A DNA stretch of 64,000 nucleotides, taken from positions 50,249 through 114,248 of the forward strand of contig NZ_JADEXR010000002.1 in NCBI RefSeq assembly GCF_015206995.1. Reading direction: 5' to 3'. This DNA comes from an aff. Roholtiella sp. LEGE 12411. Its GTDB lineage: Bacteria > Cyanobacteriota > Cyanobacteriia > Cyanobacteriales > Nostocaceae. The translations under genes were made by a program, and so were the position numbers. The notes under the pieces were generated by a model. That model worked only from the letters and a program-made list of their open reading frames with translations, did not search any database and was not told the origin of the DNA. Positions 1 through 8,725 of this stretch are shown here, piece after piece. Within the stretch, counting starts at the first letter, position 1, and every line of letters starts with the position of its first letter.

Positions 1-300
1 CTAGCGAATGGTAAACTTAATATCAGGTTAGTAAACGACACTGCGGCTAATGTAACTTATGAAGTAATTGGCGATACAGCAGCGCGATCGCTAAAAGGTA
101 AATCAGATGTGATGCTGCAAGGTCTAAGTGCGCCAGTAACAGTGACGTTCCAACGAGAAGATGGCGGACTATTAAAAGCGACTCCCCAGGCCTTTTCTGA
201 GCCAGGAATGTTAGAACTGAGACTGAACGAAGCAACTGATATTGGCAAAGATAGAGGTACGATGCGGATTCAACAAAACGGCGCAGTGTTGTTGAATTAG
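1..300 (+). CDS. Conserved cyanobacterial protein, C-terminal part
   Basis: The reading frame is open from the first base, so the gene starts outside the window and only its last 99 codons are seen. The fragment is hydrophilic and rich in beta-forming residues (for example VTYEVIGDT and APVTVTFQRED). It ends AVLLN and has no membrane segment. I remember similar tails in cyanobacterial proteins of unknown function, but I recognise no catalytic motif. A strong inverted repeat follows the stop codon. Function unknown; that the frame is coding is fairly sure from its HIP1 site and codon use. Confidence 0.7.
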   Translation, partial: LANGKLNIRLVNDTAANVTYEVIGDTAARSLKGKSDVMLQGLSAPVTVTFQREDGGLLKATPQAFSEPGMLELRLNEATDIGKDRGTMRIQQNGAVLLN

Positions 301-314
301 TTAGACAAACAATA

Positions 315-347
315 AGATTCTCGACTTTTCTAAGAAGTCGAGAATCT
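315..347. terminator. Perfect 13-bp hairpin between convergent genes
   Basis: AGATTCTCGACTT (315-327) pairs with AAGTCGAGAATCT (335-347) around a 7-nt loop. It lies between the stop codons of two genes that point at each other. There is no clean T-run on the + side, so a bidirectional terminator is inferred from position and stem strength. Confidence 0.65.
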
Positions 348-364
348 AAAGCTCTTAAATCACC

Positions 365-1486
365 TTAACGCTTCTGAATTTTAGCCAGCTTATCCAGTAA
401 AAACACCTCCCGCTTACTGTCTTCCAAATTCCGCGCCAGTGTAATCGCCCTTTCGTAAAAATTGCGAGCAGTTGGGTAATTACCTAATTGCTCGTACAAC
501 TGAGCATAGGACTCAAACGAGTTTAACTCTTCTTGTAGACTTTGTAGTTCGTTAGCAAGTGTTAAGCGCTGTTCTAGCAAGTCAAAGGCACGCTCATAGC
601 GTTTTACAGCACTGTGAGCTGTAACTAAGCCATCAATTGATCGTAATTGGTTAGTGCGATCGCTCTTAGTTTTTGCTATCCGCATTGCTGCCCCATAAGT
701 GCCAATCGTATCTAGATAATTTCCAGATGCTAAGTAGGCATCACCCAAATTATTCAGGGTATTTGCTTCACCGATAGCATCGCCAGTTTGACGGCGAAAA
801 ATTAAAGCATTTTCATAAAGTTTAATCGCTTTATTATAATCTCCTAATCTGGCAGTTACTAATCCCAAATTGCTCAAAGATAATCCTTCTCCTTCAATAT
901 TTTTGACATCATGAGCAATTGAAAGTGCTTCCTCAACAGTTTTACCAGCAGCAGCAAACTCCCCTTGTTGCAGCAAATATGTAGCGATGTTATTGAGCAC
1001 AAAAATCTGAGATTGAAAGTCTTTAGTATCACGAGCGATCGCTAAACCTCGCCGTAAGGCATTATCCGCTTCTTTGAAACTACCTAACTGTACATAAGCC
1101 TTAGCAAGCAAATTATAAGTCAGACCTTGTGCTTTAAAATCGCCAATTGAGTGATATATTTGCTGCGCCCGCAAGCATGACGCAATTGCTTTATCAGCAT
1201 ATCCTGAAGCGTATTGTTGTTCAGCGATACGCAGCAAACTGTCCGCTTCATCTCTCGATTGTCGCCCAACCGAACTATTTAAAGGGCGGTGGAGTTGTTG
1301 GGTAATATCAACTGCGCCTGCTGCTATAGGACTAAGCAAAAAAGTAAACAGTAAATAAAAGCTGCAAAACTTGAATTTGTCAACCTGGCGTAAGGCATGG
1401 GTAACAGCCAAAATCCACAAACCATAGCGTCGGGTTGGCTCTAAATCCAAAATGGTCTGCCCTAGGAATACATGCCGTTGTTTCAT
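365..1486 (-). CDS. TPR-repeat protein, membrane-anchored or exported
   Basis: This 373-residue protein has a hydrophobic segment at about residues 39-57 (FCSFYLLFTFLLSPIAAGA), followed by about six tetratricopeptide repeats. The repeats carry the usual A/G/Y/A spacing (for example NLGDAYLASGNYLDTIGTY and YAQLYEQLGNYPTARNFY). TPR arrays are protein-binding scaffolds; no enzyme domain is attached. The roughly 35 residues before the hydrophobic segment are long for a signal peptide, so either the true start is internal or the segment is a membrane anchor. The next gene upstream on the same strand encodes a sigma-like protein about 100 nt away. The family call is safe; the partner is unknown. 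Confidence 0.85.
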   Translation of the reverse strand: MKQRHVFLGQTILDLEPTRRYGLWILAVTHALRQVDKFKFCSFYLLFTFLLSPIAAGAVDITQQLHRPLNSSVGRQSRDEADSLLRIAEQQYASGYADKAIASCLRAQQIYHSIGDFKAQGLTYNLLAKAYVQLGSFKEADNALRRGLAIARDTKDFQSQIFVLNNIATYLLQQGEFAAAGKTVEEALSIAHDVKNIEGEGLSLSNLGLVTARLGDYNKAIKLYENALIFRRQTGDAIGEANTLNNLGDAYLASGNYLDTIGTYGAAMRIAKTKSDRTNQLRSIDGLVTAHSAVKRYERAFDLLEQRLTLANELQSLQEELNSFESYAQLYEQLGNYPTARNFYERAITLARNLEDSKREVFLLDKLAKIQKR

Positions 1487-1583
1487 AAAACTTATCCCTG
1501 AAATTTCGGGTTTAAGTAGAAGGTTTAAGAAAAAGTTTTAAGTTTCTAAATAAAGACAATTAGCATACGCGTTTATACGTAAA

Positions 1584-2213
1584 TCAGGATTTACCTAAAT
1601 CCTCGCTAAAGTAAATTGCGCGGATATCTACAGGTAATTTGTCTTCTAGCATACGATAGCCTTCTTGGAGAAAATTTGCTACTTCAATAGGGGCGATCGC
1701 TTCTCCTTCGGCTTGTAGATAAGCAGCGATTCTAGTTTCGCTCCAGTGAAAAGTTTGAGCCATCAACACAATTAATCGCAAAACTGGTTTTAGTTGGTCT
1801 AATGCTTGTTCTACATAGCACCATAGTGGCGGAGAAGTCGCCTGGAGAGAATAATGAATTGCTTCTGTGGGTGGTAATTTAATCTCGTTAATACAGAAAG
1901 CTGTCATATTAATCAACCAATTTTGAATGGTTAAAGCTTCTTCGGCTGATTGAGCGCTGGTTAAATTTAGTCCACCGAGTTCGTAGTAGATGTGACGCCA
2001 AGTAAGAGCAAACAGATAATCTGCCTGCACAGGCGATCGCGCCGAATGCCGAATCAAGGTATACACTATTGGGCTATAACGGCAAAAAATCACTGTAAAG
2101 TACTTGCCTGCCTCTGGATAGCGCTGAAACAGAGTCAGCAATTCATGGTCACTGTGATGAAACAGCGATTTAACTAGTGGGTGATTAGCTTCAGGAAAAT
2201 GAGGAATTTGCAC
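1584..2213 (-). CDS. ECF-like sigma-70 family protein, divergent
   Basis: 209 residues with a GTG start (GTG CAA ATT). Residues about 25-80 resemble sigma region 2 (LTLFQRYPEAGKYFTVIFCR, then YLFALTWRHIYYEL). Residues about 135-195 resemble region 4, with an aLDQLKPVLRLIVLMAQ-type helix and a helix-turn-helix-like stretch. The layout fits extracytoplasmic-function sigma factors, which direct RNA polymerase to stress promoters, but both regions are weakly conserved. No anti-sigma gene is adjacent; the downstream neighbour is a TPR protein. It could be a degenerate sigma or a regulator built on the same fold. I believe close relatives occur across cyanobacteria. Confidence 0.6.
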   Translation of the reverse strand: MQIPHFPEANHPLVKSLFHHSDHELLTLFQRYPEAGKYFTVIFCRYSPIVYTLIRHSARSPVQADYLFALTWRHIYYELGGLNLTSAQSAEEALTIQNWLINMTAFCINEIKLPPTEAIHYSLQATSPPLWCYVEQALDQLKPVLRLIVLMAQTFHWSETRIAAYLQAEGEAIAPIEVANFLQEGYRMLEDKLPVDIRAIYFSEDLGKS

Positions 2214-2411
2214 AAGCCTTTCGGTTGATAGTTGTTAAAATATCTTTGAGGCTCATAGCCTCGTAGTTAAAAGCATAATATCTTGGTGTTGCTCAGTTTA
2301 TAGCTGAGACTCACATTAGTTGAGTATTGATAAACTAAAAACAAAGACTTAATTTTAGTCTTAATCGACAATCATAAAAAGCGATTCCCTTATACAATCC
2401 TTGATTTGTTC

Positions 2412-3008
2412 ATGGTTATAGCAGCTAGTGTGATATCGTTCCTGTTTAATCCTGTTACTTTAGGCTCTTTTTTACCTTCCCTGCCCTTGGATAGCTTGTT
2501 CTCTACCCAAGGCATTATGGTAATACTGCTGGCGGCGTATGCTGGAGCCATGTGGATGTTCCTTACTAGTGCCCCAAAAGTACACACCGTTATGGTGTCG
2601 GATTTGGAGATTGCACGACAACTGTATGAAGGTCTGCTAGATTTACCAGCAGCAGATGTGCCCTTACATTACTACTACAACTACGAACAAACTCTCGGCG
2701 CAACTGGGATTGATCCACTTTATATGTCCACAAGTCCCACTTTGTCAGGCAGAATGATGAATAATGCCAACGATGGGCTGTGGTATCAATTGAAGAAAAA
2801 CACCCAGCTACACGTTATTACTGGTGCTAGTTTAGGCAGCAAAAATCAGCAACGCCACGTTTGCTTTGAGCGTGACTGCCTGGAAATGATTTTAATGCGA
2901 GTTGAAACACGCGGCTTGAAGTTCAAGATTCGTAATCAGAAGCCCCTGAATTTTTTGGTTAAGGATTATGAAGGACGTGTTGTTGAACTGGCTGAAGTTG
3001 CAAATTAG
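2412..3008 (+). CDS. Membrane-anchored glyoxalase/VOC-like protein
   Basis: I chose the ATG at 2412 over a TTG six bases upstream. The roughly 198-residue protein begins with two hydrophobic segments (about residues 1-23 and 34-52). A soluble part follows whose opening VMVSDLEIARQLYEGLLDLP is typical of the first strand-helix unit of the vicinal-oxygen-chelate (glyoxalase) fold, and whose end VKDYEGRVVELAEV fits the last strand. Clear metal-binding His/Glu residues of glyoxalase I are not evident, so activity is uncertain. It converges on lysS, with a hairpin between them. Confidence 0.65.
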   Translation: MVIAASVISFLFNPVTLGSFLPSLPLDSLFSTQGIMVILLAAYAGAMWMFLTSAPKVHTVMVSDLEIARQLYEGLLDLPAADVPLHYYYNYEQTLGATGIDPLYMSTSPTLSGRMMNNANDGLWYQLKKNTQLHVITGASLGSKNQQRHVCFERDCLEMILMRVETRGLKFKIRNQKPLNFLVKDYEGRVVELAEVAN

Positions 3009-3018
3009 TCATAAAAAT

Positions 3019-3046
3019 GGTGCGTTAGGCAAAACCATAACGCACC
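3019..3046. terminator. Hairpin between convergent genes
   Basis: GGTGCGTTA (3019-3027) pairs perfectly with TAACGCACC (3038-3046) around a 10-nt loop. The sequence resembles a widespread cyanobacterial intergenic palindrome. Its place between the stop of the VOC-like gene and the stop of lysS suggests two-way termination; there is no T-run. Confidence 0.6.
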
Positions 3047-3071
3047 CCACTGTTGAATGGCACTTACTGCC

Positions 3072-4757
3072 TCAACTCAATTGTTCATACTTAAATTTCC
3101 CTTTAATCAACTTGTTAAAGTATTGACCTTTGGACGGTGCATTGTCTAAGTCTTCCTTGACACTGGGAGGTACTTTGAAATACTCGTAAACACTTCCACT
3201 ATCAAATTCAACAGTCAGTGTTTGAGTTGTTGGATCATAGCTAAATTCCTTAATCACGCTGCTTTCAGGCTTCAGTAGAGGGAAGGCGATCGCATCTCGA
3301 ATACTGGCACAATCAGTTAATAACATTACTAACCGATCAATCCCAATACCTAAACCACCTGTAGGTGGCATTCCATACTCAAGAGCAGTCAGAAAATCCT
3401 CATCTACACCTTGCGCTTCCAAATCACCAGCGGCTTTTCTCTGTGCTTGTGCTTCTAAGCGCTCTCTTTGGTCGATGGGATCGGTAAGTTCTGAAAAGCT
3501 GTTAGCAGTCTCGCGCCCCACTATAAATAACTCAAATCTCTCCACTAAGCCAGGCTTAGAACGGTGGGGCTTTGCTAAAGGCGAAATTTCTACAGGGTAA
3601 TCAATTACAAAGGTAGGTTGAATTAAATTAGCTTCTACCTTTTCTTCAAAAGCTAAATTCAGTAACTTACCAATTGATTTGGCTTCATCTACACCAGGAA
3701 TACTAGCATTTTTGCTTGCTGTTTTTGCTTCTTCCAATGTTTGGAAAGAATTGAAATCTAAGCGTGTAAATTCTTTGACTAAATCGTGCATTGTTACCCG
3801 TCGCCAAGGTGGTGTTAAATCTATAGGTTCCCCTTGGTAGGTGATTTGCAATGTGCCGAGTACATCTTGGGCAACAGTGGTAATAATCCCCTCAGTTAGC
3901 ACCATCATATCATTGTAGTCGGCGTAAGCTTGGTAAACTTCAATCGTTGTAAATTCAGGATTATGGCGAGTCGAAATTCCCTCATTGCGAAAAATTCGTC
4001 CCAATTCAAACACCTTTTCAAAACCACCCACAATTAACCGTTTGAGATGGAGTTCTGTGGCAATTCGCAGATACAACTCCATTTCTAAGGTGTTGTGGTA
4101 GGTGGTGAATGGACGTGCATCTGCACCTCCAGCTTCACTTTGCAAAACTGGTGTTTCAATTTCTAGAAAATCCTGCTGTTCTAAATAACGGCGAATACCC
4201 GCAGTAATTTGGGCACGACGGCGGAAAGTTTGCCGCACTTCCGGGTTAACAATCAAGTCAATGTAGCGCTGACGGTAGCGCTTAGCAACATCCGTTAATC
4301 CATGCCACTTGTCGGGTAGGGGCAAAAGGGATTTAGTGAGGATGGTGTATTGTTTGACGTAGACAGATAACTCGCCCTTTTCAGTCCGTTTGATAGTGCC
4401 TTTTGCTCCCAGGATGTCGCCGGCATCTGTAAGTTGTTTCAAATGATTAAAAGCATCGGCATCAATATCTGTCATGCCTTCTTGGATGCGATTTTTATCT
4501 AAATAAAGCTGAATTGTGCCGGTTTCATCTTGCAAGGTGAAGAAAGCCAGTTTACCGAAAACGCGACGCGCCATAATGCGTCCAGCAATGGCAACTTCTA
4601 AATCAACTTCTTCACCATTGGGTAAATTGGCAAATTGTTCTTGCAATTGCGCTGCATGATGGGTAGATTCCCAACGATAGGCGTAGGGATTGGTTCCTAG
4701 CTGCTTGAGCTGGTCTACTTTTTCCAGCCTGGCGGCACGGATATCTTCTTCCGACAT
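3072..4757 (-). CDS. lysS: Lysyl-tRNA synthetase, class II, with C-terminal KTSC domain
   Basis: It charges tRNA-Lys with lysine using ATP. The 561-residue protein has the N-terminal OB-fold anticodon-binding domain (about residues 55-145) and the class II catalytic core, with motif 2 at [13 protein letters not shown] and motif 3 at [14 protein letters not shown]. After the core ends (about residue 498), about 63 more residues form a KTSC domain, recognisable by SVYEYF in the centre and the KFKY end. KTSC is a small domain named for its position on some lysyl-tRNA synthetases; its role is not established. The rest has normal length. It is a single gene with 150 nt to the next upstream gene. 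Confidence 0.97.
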   Translation of the reverse strand: MSEEDIRAARLEKVDQLKQLGTNPYAYRWESTHHAAQLQEQFANLPNGEEVDLEVAIAGRIMARRVFGKLAFFTLQDETGTIQLYLDKNRIQEGMTDIDADAFNHLKQLTDAGDILGAKGTIKRTEKGELSVYVKQYTILTKSLLPLPDKWHGLTDVAKRYRQRYIDLIVNPEVRQTFRRRAQITAGIRRYLEQQDFLEIETPVLQSEAGGADARPFTTYHNTLEMELYLRIATELHLKRLIVGGFEKVFELGRIFRNEGISTRHNPEFTTIEVYQAYADYNDMMVLTEGIITTVAQDVLGTLQITYQGEPIDLTPPWRRVTMHDLVKEFTRLDFNSFQTLEEAKTASKNASIPGVDEAKSIGKLLNLAFEEKVEANLIQPTFVIDYPVEISPLAKPHRSKPGLVERFELFIVGRETANSFSELTDPIDQRERLEAQAQRKAAGDLEAQGVDEDFLTALEYGMPPTGGLGIGIDRLVMLLTDCASIRDAIAFPLLKPESSVIKEFSYDPTTQTLTVEFDSGSVYEYFKVPPSVKEDLDNAPSKGQYFNKLIKGKFKYEQLS

Positions 4758-4907
4758 AGTAACGAACTAAATAGGGCAAGATTAATTATAGATGCTGCAA
4801 AAGTTGGCAGTCAGAGATATTTACGCTTTGCAGGCTACTTTCAGAATGCCATGCACAGACGCAAAGCGTTTTGTCGTCAGACATCGCCGCTAAAGGAAAT
4901 GCATAAT

Positions 4908-5312
4908 TTATATGCCTGAAATTTCTTTCATCTTCAAGTTAGTAAATTGTACGATCGCATTTACAAGGTCTTGCTGGTTTGATTGCAACTTCAGTGTTTC
5001 TAAAGCTTGATAGATATTATTTCCAGAGCGCAGTTTTTGAGCAAGTTGAGCACGTTGAGAGGAGTTTAAGACTGCATTAATTTCCCTGTTCCTGCGTTGA
5101 CGCACAGCCTGTAGTTGTTGGCGTTGTTGCGGAGTCAGGTTAATCTCAGTAATTGAGGTGGAGTATTTTACAGGGTTAGCAGCTTGGGCAAAAATAGCAC
5201 CAGAATTGGCATAGAGTTGGACTGGCGCAGCCAAAGTAATTCTAGGCAAGAAGAGGAAAATGCCAAGAATAGTAGATAAGACAAATAGCCGTTTTGTCAA
5301 GTGAGTTGTCAT
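4908..5312 (-). CDS. Exported Spy/CpxP-like protein with LTxxQ motif
   Basis: 134 residues starting with a signal peptide (hydrophobic run LFVLSTILGIFLFLP, likely cut after LAAPV or nearby). The mature part is helical and charged and carries NLTPQQRQQLQAVRQ, the LTxxQ motif of the Spy/CpxP periplasmic family, with a second weaker copy around SSQRAQLAQKL. In proteobacteria such proteins are chaperones or sensors of envelope stress; that role here is inference. It lies between lysS and an M48 protease on the same strand; the pairing of an envelope chaperone-like gene with an M48 protease is suggestive only. Confidence 0.7.
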   Translation of the reverse strand: MTTHLTKRLFVLSTILGIFLFLPRITLAAPVQLYANSGAIFAQAANPVKYSTSITEINLTPQQRQQLQAVRQRRNREINAVLNSSQRAQLAQKLRSGNNIYQALETLKLQSNQQDLVNAIVQFTNLKMKEISGI

Positions 5313-5402
5313 ATTGAGAAATTGTTAAATTAAATTTCAGTCTAGTATGGTACTTAAGCCAAGCCTTAACGTACCATACCAAAATTTACTCAGCATTCAA
5401 GC

Positions 5403-6365
5403 TCACTCTGACCTTTTCATTCTCTCAATTTCTTGTTGTAATTTTTCAATTTGACGGCGCAAAGTTTCAGCTTCGTTTTCACTAGTCTGGGCTGCAACAT
5501 CTACTGCTCCTGAAGCAGGCGATCGCTGATAATTTCCTCGGCGAATTTGCTGATATTCTTCTGATACTGCCCATTGCCGTAGATAGTGTAAGCGTTCTAC
5601 AGCAAAAGGATGGCTCAGCATCGTTCCTTGTATGCCACTGTACATCAAGAATTTGTACACTTGATTCAGTCCATCTTCATCCAGCGCTTGATAACTTTCT
5701 GACTGGCGAATAAACTCCTGTAAACTACATTCATTGGCGTATTTGATACTACCGCCAGATACTTTCATCATCAAAGACATCACCGGGTTCAAGTCATCCA
5801 TCACCAACAGCGCAGCACGATCTGACGATAACTCGGCTTTCCGTCGCCATTCAAAAAAGGCATAAATCAAGCCCTGACTCAGGAAATTTCCGATGCCAAA
5901 GGTTAATTCCCCGAAGGCAGATGCAGCACTCATCGCCCACATCGCCATTTGAATTAAAATAGTATGACCACATTTAATATGCCCCAGTTCATGGGCCAGC
6001 ACCGCCCGAATCTCAGCTTCGTCTAGTAAGTCTAGTATCCCTGTATTTATGACTATGTAAGGATTCTCTTGCCCCAAAGCATAGCTATTTGCTTGGGGAT
6101 TTTGTGAGACAAACAGTGCTGGCTCTGGATAAATGTCCAAATCCCGCACACATTCCCGAAACATCTGGTAAATAGTGGAATATTGGCGCGGCCCAACTTG
6201 GATGGTGTTGCCCATTAGATAGACTAATTGAGGGCGTTCGTAGACAAATTCCACGAATTTACGAGCGATTAAATCAAATCCTGGTAAGTTTCGTAAAGCT
6301 TGCTCGGCTTGGCGATCCAGTGGATGCCTGAAGGCTTCGCTGGAAATTCCTGTGTAAGTTGGCAT
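5403..6365 (-). CDS. M48 family metallopeptidase
   Basis: 320 residues. The zinc-binding HExxH motif is in VLAHELGHIKCGH (about residues 124-136), and the third ligand is probably the Glu in WRRKAELSSDRAAL. Before it lies a typical M48 exosite stretch (NPYIVINTGILDLL). Weakly hydrophobic segments follow the motif. The C-terminus (about 285-320) is a charged coiled coil (LRRQIEKLQQEIERM) that could mediate oligomers. M48 enzymes (HtpX, Oma1 type) degrade misfolded or membrane proteins. The start ATG is preceded by heptad repeats. Confident in the family, not in the substrate. Confidence 0.9.
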   Translation of the reverse strand: MPTYTGISSEAFRHPLDRQAEQALRNLPGFDLIARKFVEFVYERPQLVYLMGNTIQVGPRQYSTIYQMFRECVRDLDIYPEPALFVSQNPQANSYALGQENPYIVINTGILDLLDEAEIRAVLAHELGHIKCGHTILIQMAMWAMSAASAFGELTFGIGNFLSQGLIYAFFEWRRKAELSSDRAALLVMDDLNPVMSLMMKVSGGSIKYANECSLQEFIRQSESYQALDEDGLNQVYKFLMYSGIQGTMLSHPFAVERLHYLRQWAVSEEYQQIRRGNYQRSPASGAVDVAAQTSENEAETLRRQIEKLQQEIERMKRSE

Positions 6366-6380
6366 AATTTACGGGGATTT

Positions 6381-6456
6381 GGTCAAGGGTTAAGGGTTAA
6401 GGGTCAGGGGTCAAGGGTCAAGGGTTAAGAGTCAAGAGTCAAGGGTCAAGAGTCAA
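6381..6456. repeat. Heptameric short tandem repeats (GGGTTAA/GGGTCAA/GAGTCAA)
   Basis: About ten imperfect copies of a 7-bp unit lie just upstream of the M48 gene. A partial reverse-oriented copy follows at about 6471-6496 (GACTTTTGACTTTTGACC), so the pair could fold. Such short tandem repeats are a known feature of heterocystous cyanobacterial genomes; their function is unknown. Confidence 0.85.
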
Positions 6457-6565
6457 AATTAATTACTCTGGACTTTTGACTTTTGACCCTCGACTTGCAA
6501 AGCAGACAAGATAATAGAAATGGAGCTTTGTAAGTAAAAATCACTTTGTATGGGATTAAAAGCGT

Positions 6566-8122
6566 GTGATTGAGGCAGAAGTTCATTTGTCACTACATAA
6601 CTTTTTGCGATCGCAGGCGGGTTTCCCTTCCTGGCCCCATCATTTGACGATGGCACGGTTGGTAGCACGCGCCTTGCGCTTAGGACGTAGCGCCTTAATT
6701 CAAGTAGGGGCAGTTTGTGGTTATCAAGGGCGCTATCGTACTAGTTTTGTCGCATCAGCATTGATGTGGCATGGGCCTGTAATTATTGTTGCTCAAGAAG
6801 TAGTGCAGCAACGCCTGCTGCAAGTGGAAATTCCTCGGCTACAGCAGTGGCTACCAGCCAACAAACCGATTAGGACAGGTGACGCCTGGCCTGGTAGTGA
6901 GTTCCAAGGACTACTGTTGACTACTCCAGAAGCCTGGTTAAAAGGTCAGTTGAGTGAGGGCGATCGTTTTCCTCACGGTATTCCCACAATAATTGATGGG
7001 GTGGATGATCTGGAAGATTGGGTACGTCATCAGCTGACTCAAGCTATTCAACCGCATGACTGGGATCAACTTATGCTCGCTTGTCCAAACCAAGCTGAAG
7101 CAATTCGCTCTGCACGGGTGCAACTGACACACGAACTGTTCCAGCATCCGACTAATCCTTATGAGTGCTACCTAATTTCCCAGCCCGAAGTAGAGATTTT
7201 AAGCCATCTTTATTTAGTATTGGAGTCAGCCGATATACCTGATGTCTGGAAACAATTTTGGCAACAATTTCAATACATAAATGAAAATATTTCTCTGGCC
7301 TTCTCCCCTCCTCTGTTCTGGGCGACAATTGCCCGTCGTCAAGGTTTATTTTCTTTGCACTACGCCCCAATCGAATTAGCGGAAATACTTTCGCCCATTT
7401 GGCAGCATCAACCTGTGGTTTTAATTGGCAGCGCTTTAGAGTCGGAAACAGAGGCTCCACTTTTCCGTGAGCGCTTGGGTTTGGACGATTTAACTTGCTT
7501 AAAATTTTCTTCAGATAGCCAAGCGGAAGCAATTCAACTGTATGTACCCTATAAGTTACCCCTACCTAACACGCCAGAATTTCAAGCGGCATTTATTCAC
7601 AAAGTCCGCACATTAGTTTGTCTAAGTGCTACATCACCAGGATTAACGGTTGTGTTAGTGGGAGATGTGCCACTCAAGTCTCAGGTAGGGGCGATTCTGG
7701 CCTCAGAGTTTGGTTCGCGGGTGCAGGTGGAAAAAACTTGTTTGGATGAAAATGGTATTTTGGTCACTGGTTGGGAATTTTGGCGAGAACATCAAACAGT
7801 CTTGCCAGCACCTCAGCTGTTAATCATTGCTACTTTGCCCCTGCCATCTTTGGAAAATCCTTTGGTCGCTGGTAGGGTAGCTCACTATAAGCGATCGCAT
7901 CAAGACTGGTTTCGTTTATTCTTATTGCCAGCTGCCTTGAATGAATTGCAACGCGCGATCGCTCCGGTGCGAGAAAGTCAAGGTATCGTTGCTTTGCTTG
8001 ATAGTAGAGTGGTTAACCGTAGTTATGGCGCTCAAATTCTTGCTGCCCTTAGTCCTTTAGCACGTATTAACTATCTTGACCCAAGTCTGTTTTCTAATAA
8101 TAGTGAGGAAAATTCGGCGTAA
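6566..8122 (+). CDS. DinG-like helicase homologue lacking ATPase motifs
   Basis: 518 residues from a GTG start, the only possible start after an in-frame stop. The order of segments matches DinG/XPD-type superfamily 2 helicases. The place of Walker A reads GAVCGYQGRYRTSF instead of a GxGTGKS-type loop. Walker B reads IIDGVDDLED where DEAH is expected. The C-terminal motif VI region (LPAALNELQRAIAPVRES) lacks the usual GR pair, yet the ending GIVALLDSRV..SYG is DinG-like. It is therefore probably inactive as a helicase and may act as a scaffold or regulator. There is no frameshift or stop, so it is kept as an intact protein. The product is inferred from pattern, not from a search. Confidence 0.6.
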   Translation: MIEAEVHLSLHNFLRSQAGFPSWPHHLTMARLVARALRLGRSALIQVGAVCGYQGRYRTSFVASALMWHGPVIIVAQEVVQQRLLQVEIPRLQQWLPANKPIRTGDAWPGSEFQGLLLTTPEAWLKGQLSEGDRFPHGIPTIIDGVDDLEDWVRHQLTQAIQPHDWDQLMLACPNQAEAIRSARVQLTHELFQHPTNPYECYLISQPEVEILSHLYLVLESADIPDVWKQFWQQFQYINENISLAFSPPLFWATIARRQGLFSLHYAPIELAEILSPIWQHQPVVLIGSALESETEAPLFRERLGLDDLTCLKFSSDSQAEAIQLYVPYKLPLPNTPEFQAAFIHKVRTLVCLSATSPGLTVVLVGDVPLKSQVGAILASEFGSRVQVEKTCLDENGILVTGWEFWREHQTVLPAPQLLIIATLPLPSLENPLVAGRVAHYKRSHQDWFRLFLLPAALNELQRAIAPVRESQGIVALLDSRVVNRSYGAQILAALSPLARINYLDPSLFSNNSEENSA

Positions 8123-8351
8123 GCGACAGTTGTCAGATTGTTTCTTTTTTTCTGATGACCAACGACTATTTACGTTTTGTCAACCGAAGCGCGATCGTCT
8201 CATAGCAAGCGCTATTATCAGTTTGATTGGACATTCCAAGTTTCATCAGCTTGCACTAGCAATAAAATTTACAACGGCTGTCGTGCAAGTAATAAATCTG
8301 CCAGTATGAACTTAGAACCTACATTGAATTTTAAATTTTGAATTGCCGATT

Positions 8352-8567
8352 ATGGGTGAAGCAAAGCGTCGTAAAACCACACTTGGAGAAAAATACGGTC
8401 AAGAGACTCGGTTCTTGTCTTGGGTTCCCATCACTAAAACCCAAGCTGAACTATTTGTCGCTTGGACTACTCGTGGTGCCTGGATAGGTATTGGTCTTAT
8501 GGTTGTTGCGTGGGTGACTATCCGTTTTATCGGCCCAGCTTTTGGTTGGTGGCAAGTAGTCTTATAA
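8352..8567 (+). CDS. DUF2839 small membrane protein
   Basis: 71 residues; the ATG at 8352 is preferred to a TTG nine bases upstream because MGEAKRRKTTLGEKYG is the familiar start of this cyanobacterial family. The N-terminal third is basic and soluble. One transmembrane segment covers about residues 44-62 (GAWIGIGLMVVAWVTIRFIG). The function of DUF2839 is unknown. It stands alone, about 230 nt after the DinG-like gene, and is followed by a strong hairpin. Confidence 0.85.
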   Translation: MGEAKRRKTTLGEKYGQETRFLSWVPITKTQAELFVAWTTRGAWIGIGLMVVAWVTIRFIGPAFGWWQVVL

Positions 8568-8578
8568 GTATTTATATT

Positions 8579-8623
8579 TATTTATGAACGATGACGCTGA
8601 GGAAGTGTAATCGTTCATAAATA
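8579..8623. terminator. 14-bp perfect hairpin after the DUF2839 gene
   Basis: TATTTATGAACGAT (8579-8592) pairs with ATCGTTCATAAATA (8610-8623), loop 17 nt. It sits 12 nt after the stop codon. The 3' side continues into a short T-run (actTTTat), so it is a plausible terminator for the + strand gene. Confidence 0.65.
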
Positions 8624-8725
8624 GACTTTTATCAGAAAAACTGGCGGTAGTGTGGAATAACAGAATTGCAAGTTAGTTGTTAATTGTTAGCAAATAAGTA
8701 TTGATGAGTAACTTATAATTAATAA

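Noticed and set aside
8076..8309. 77-residue + strand frame after the DinG-like gene
   Set aside because: It overlaps the DinG-like 3' end, has no recognisable domain and reads through a spacer.
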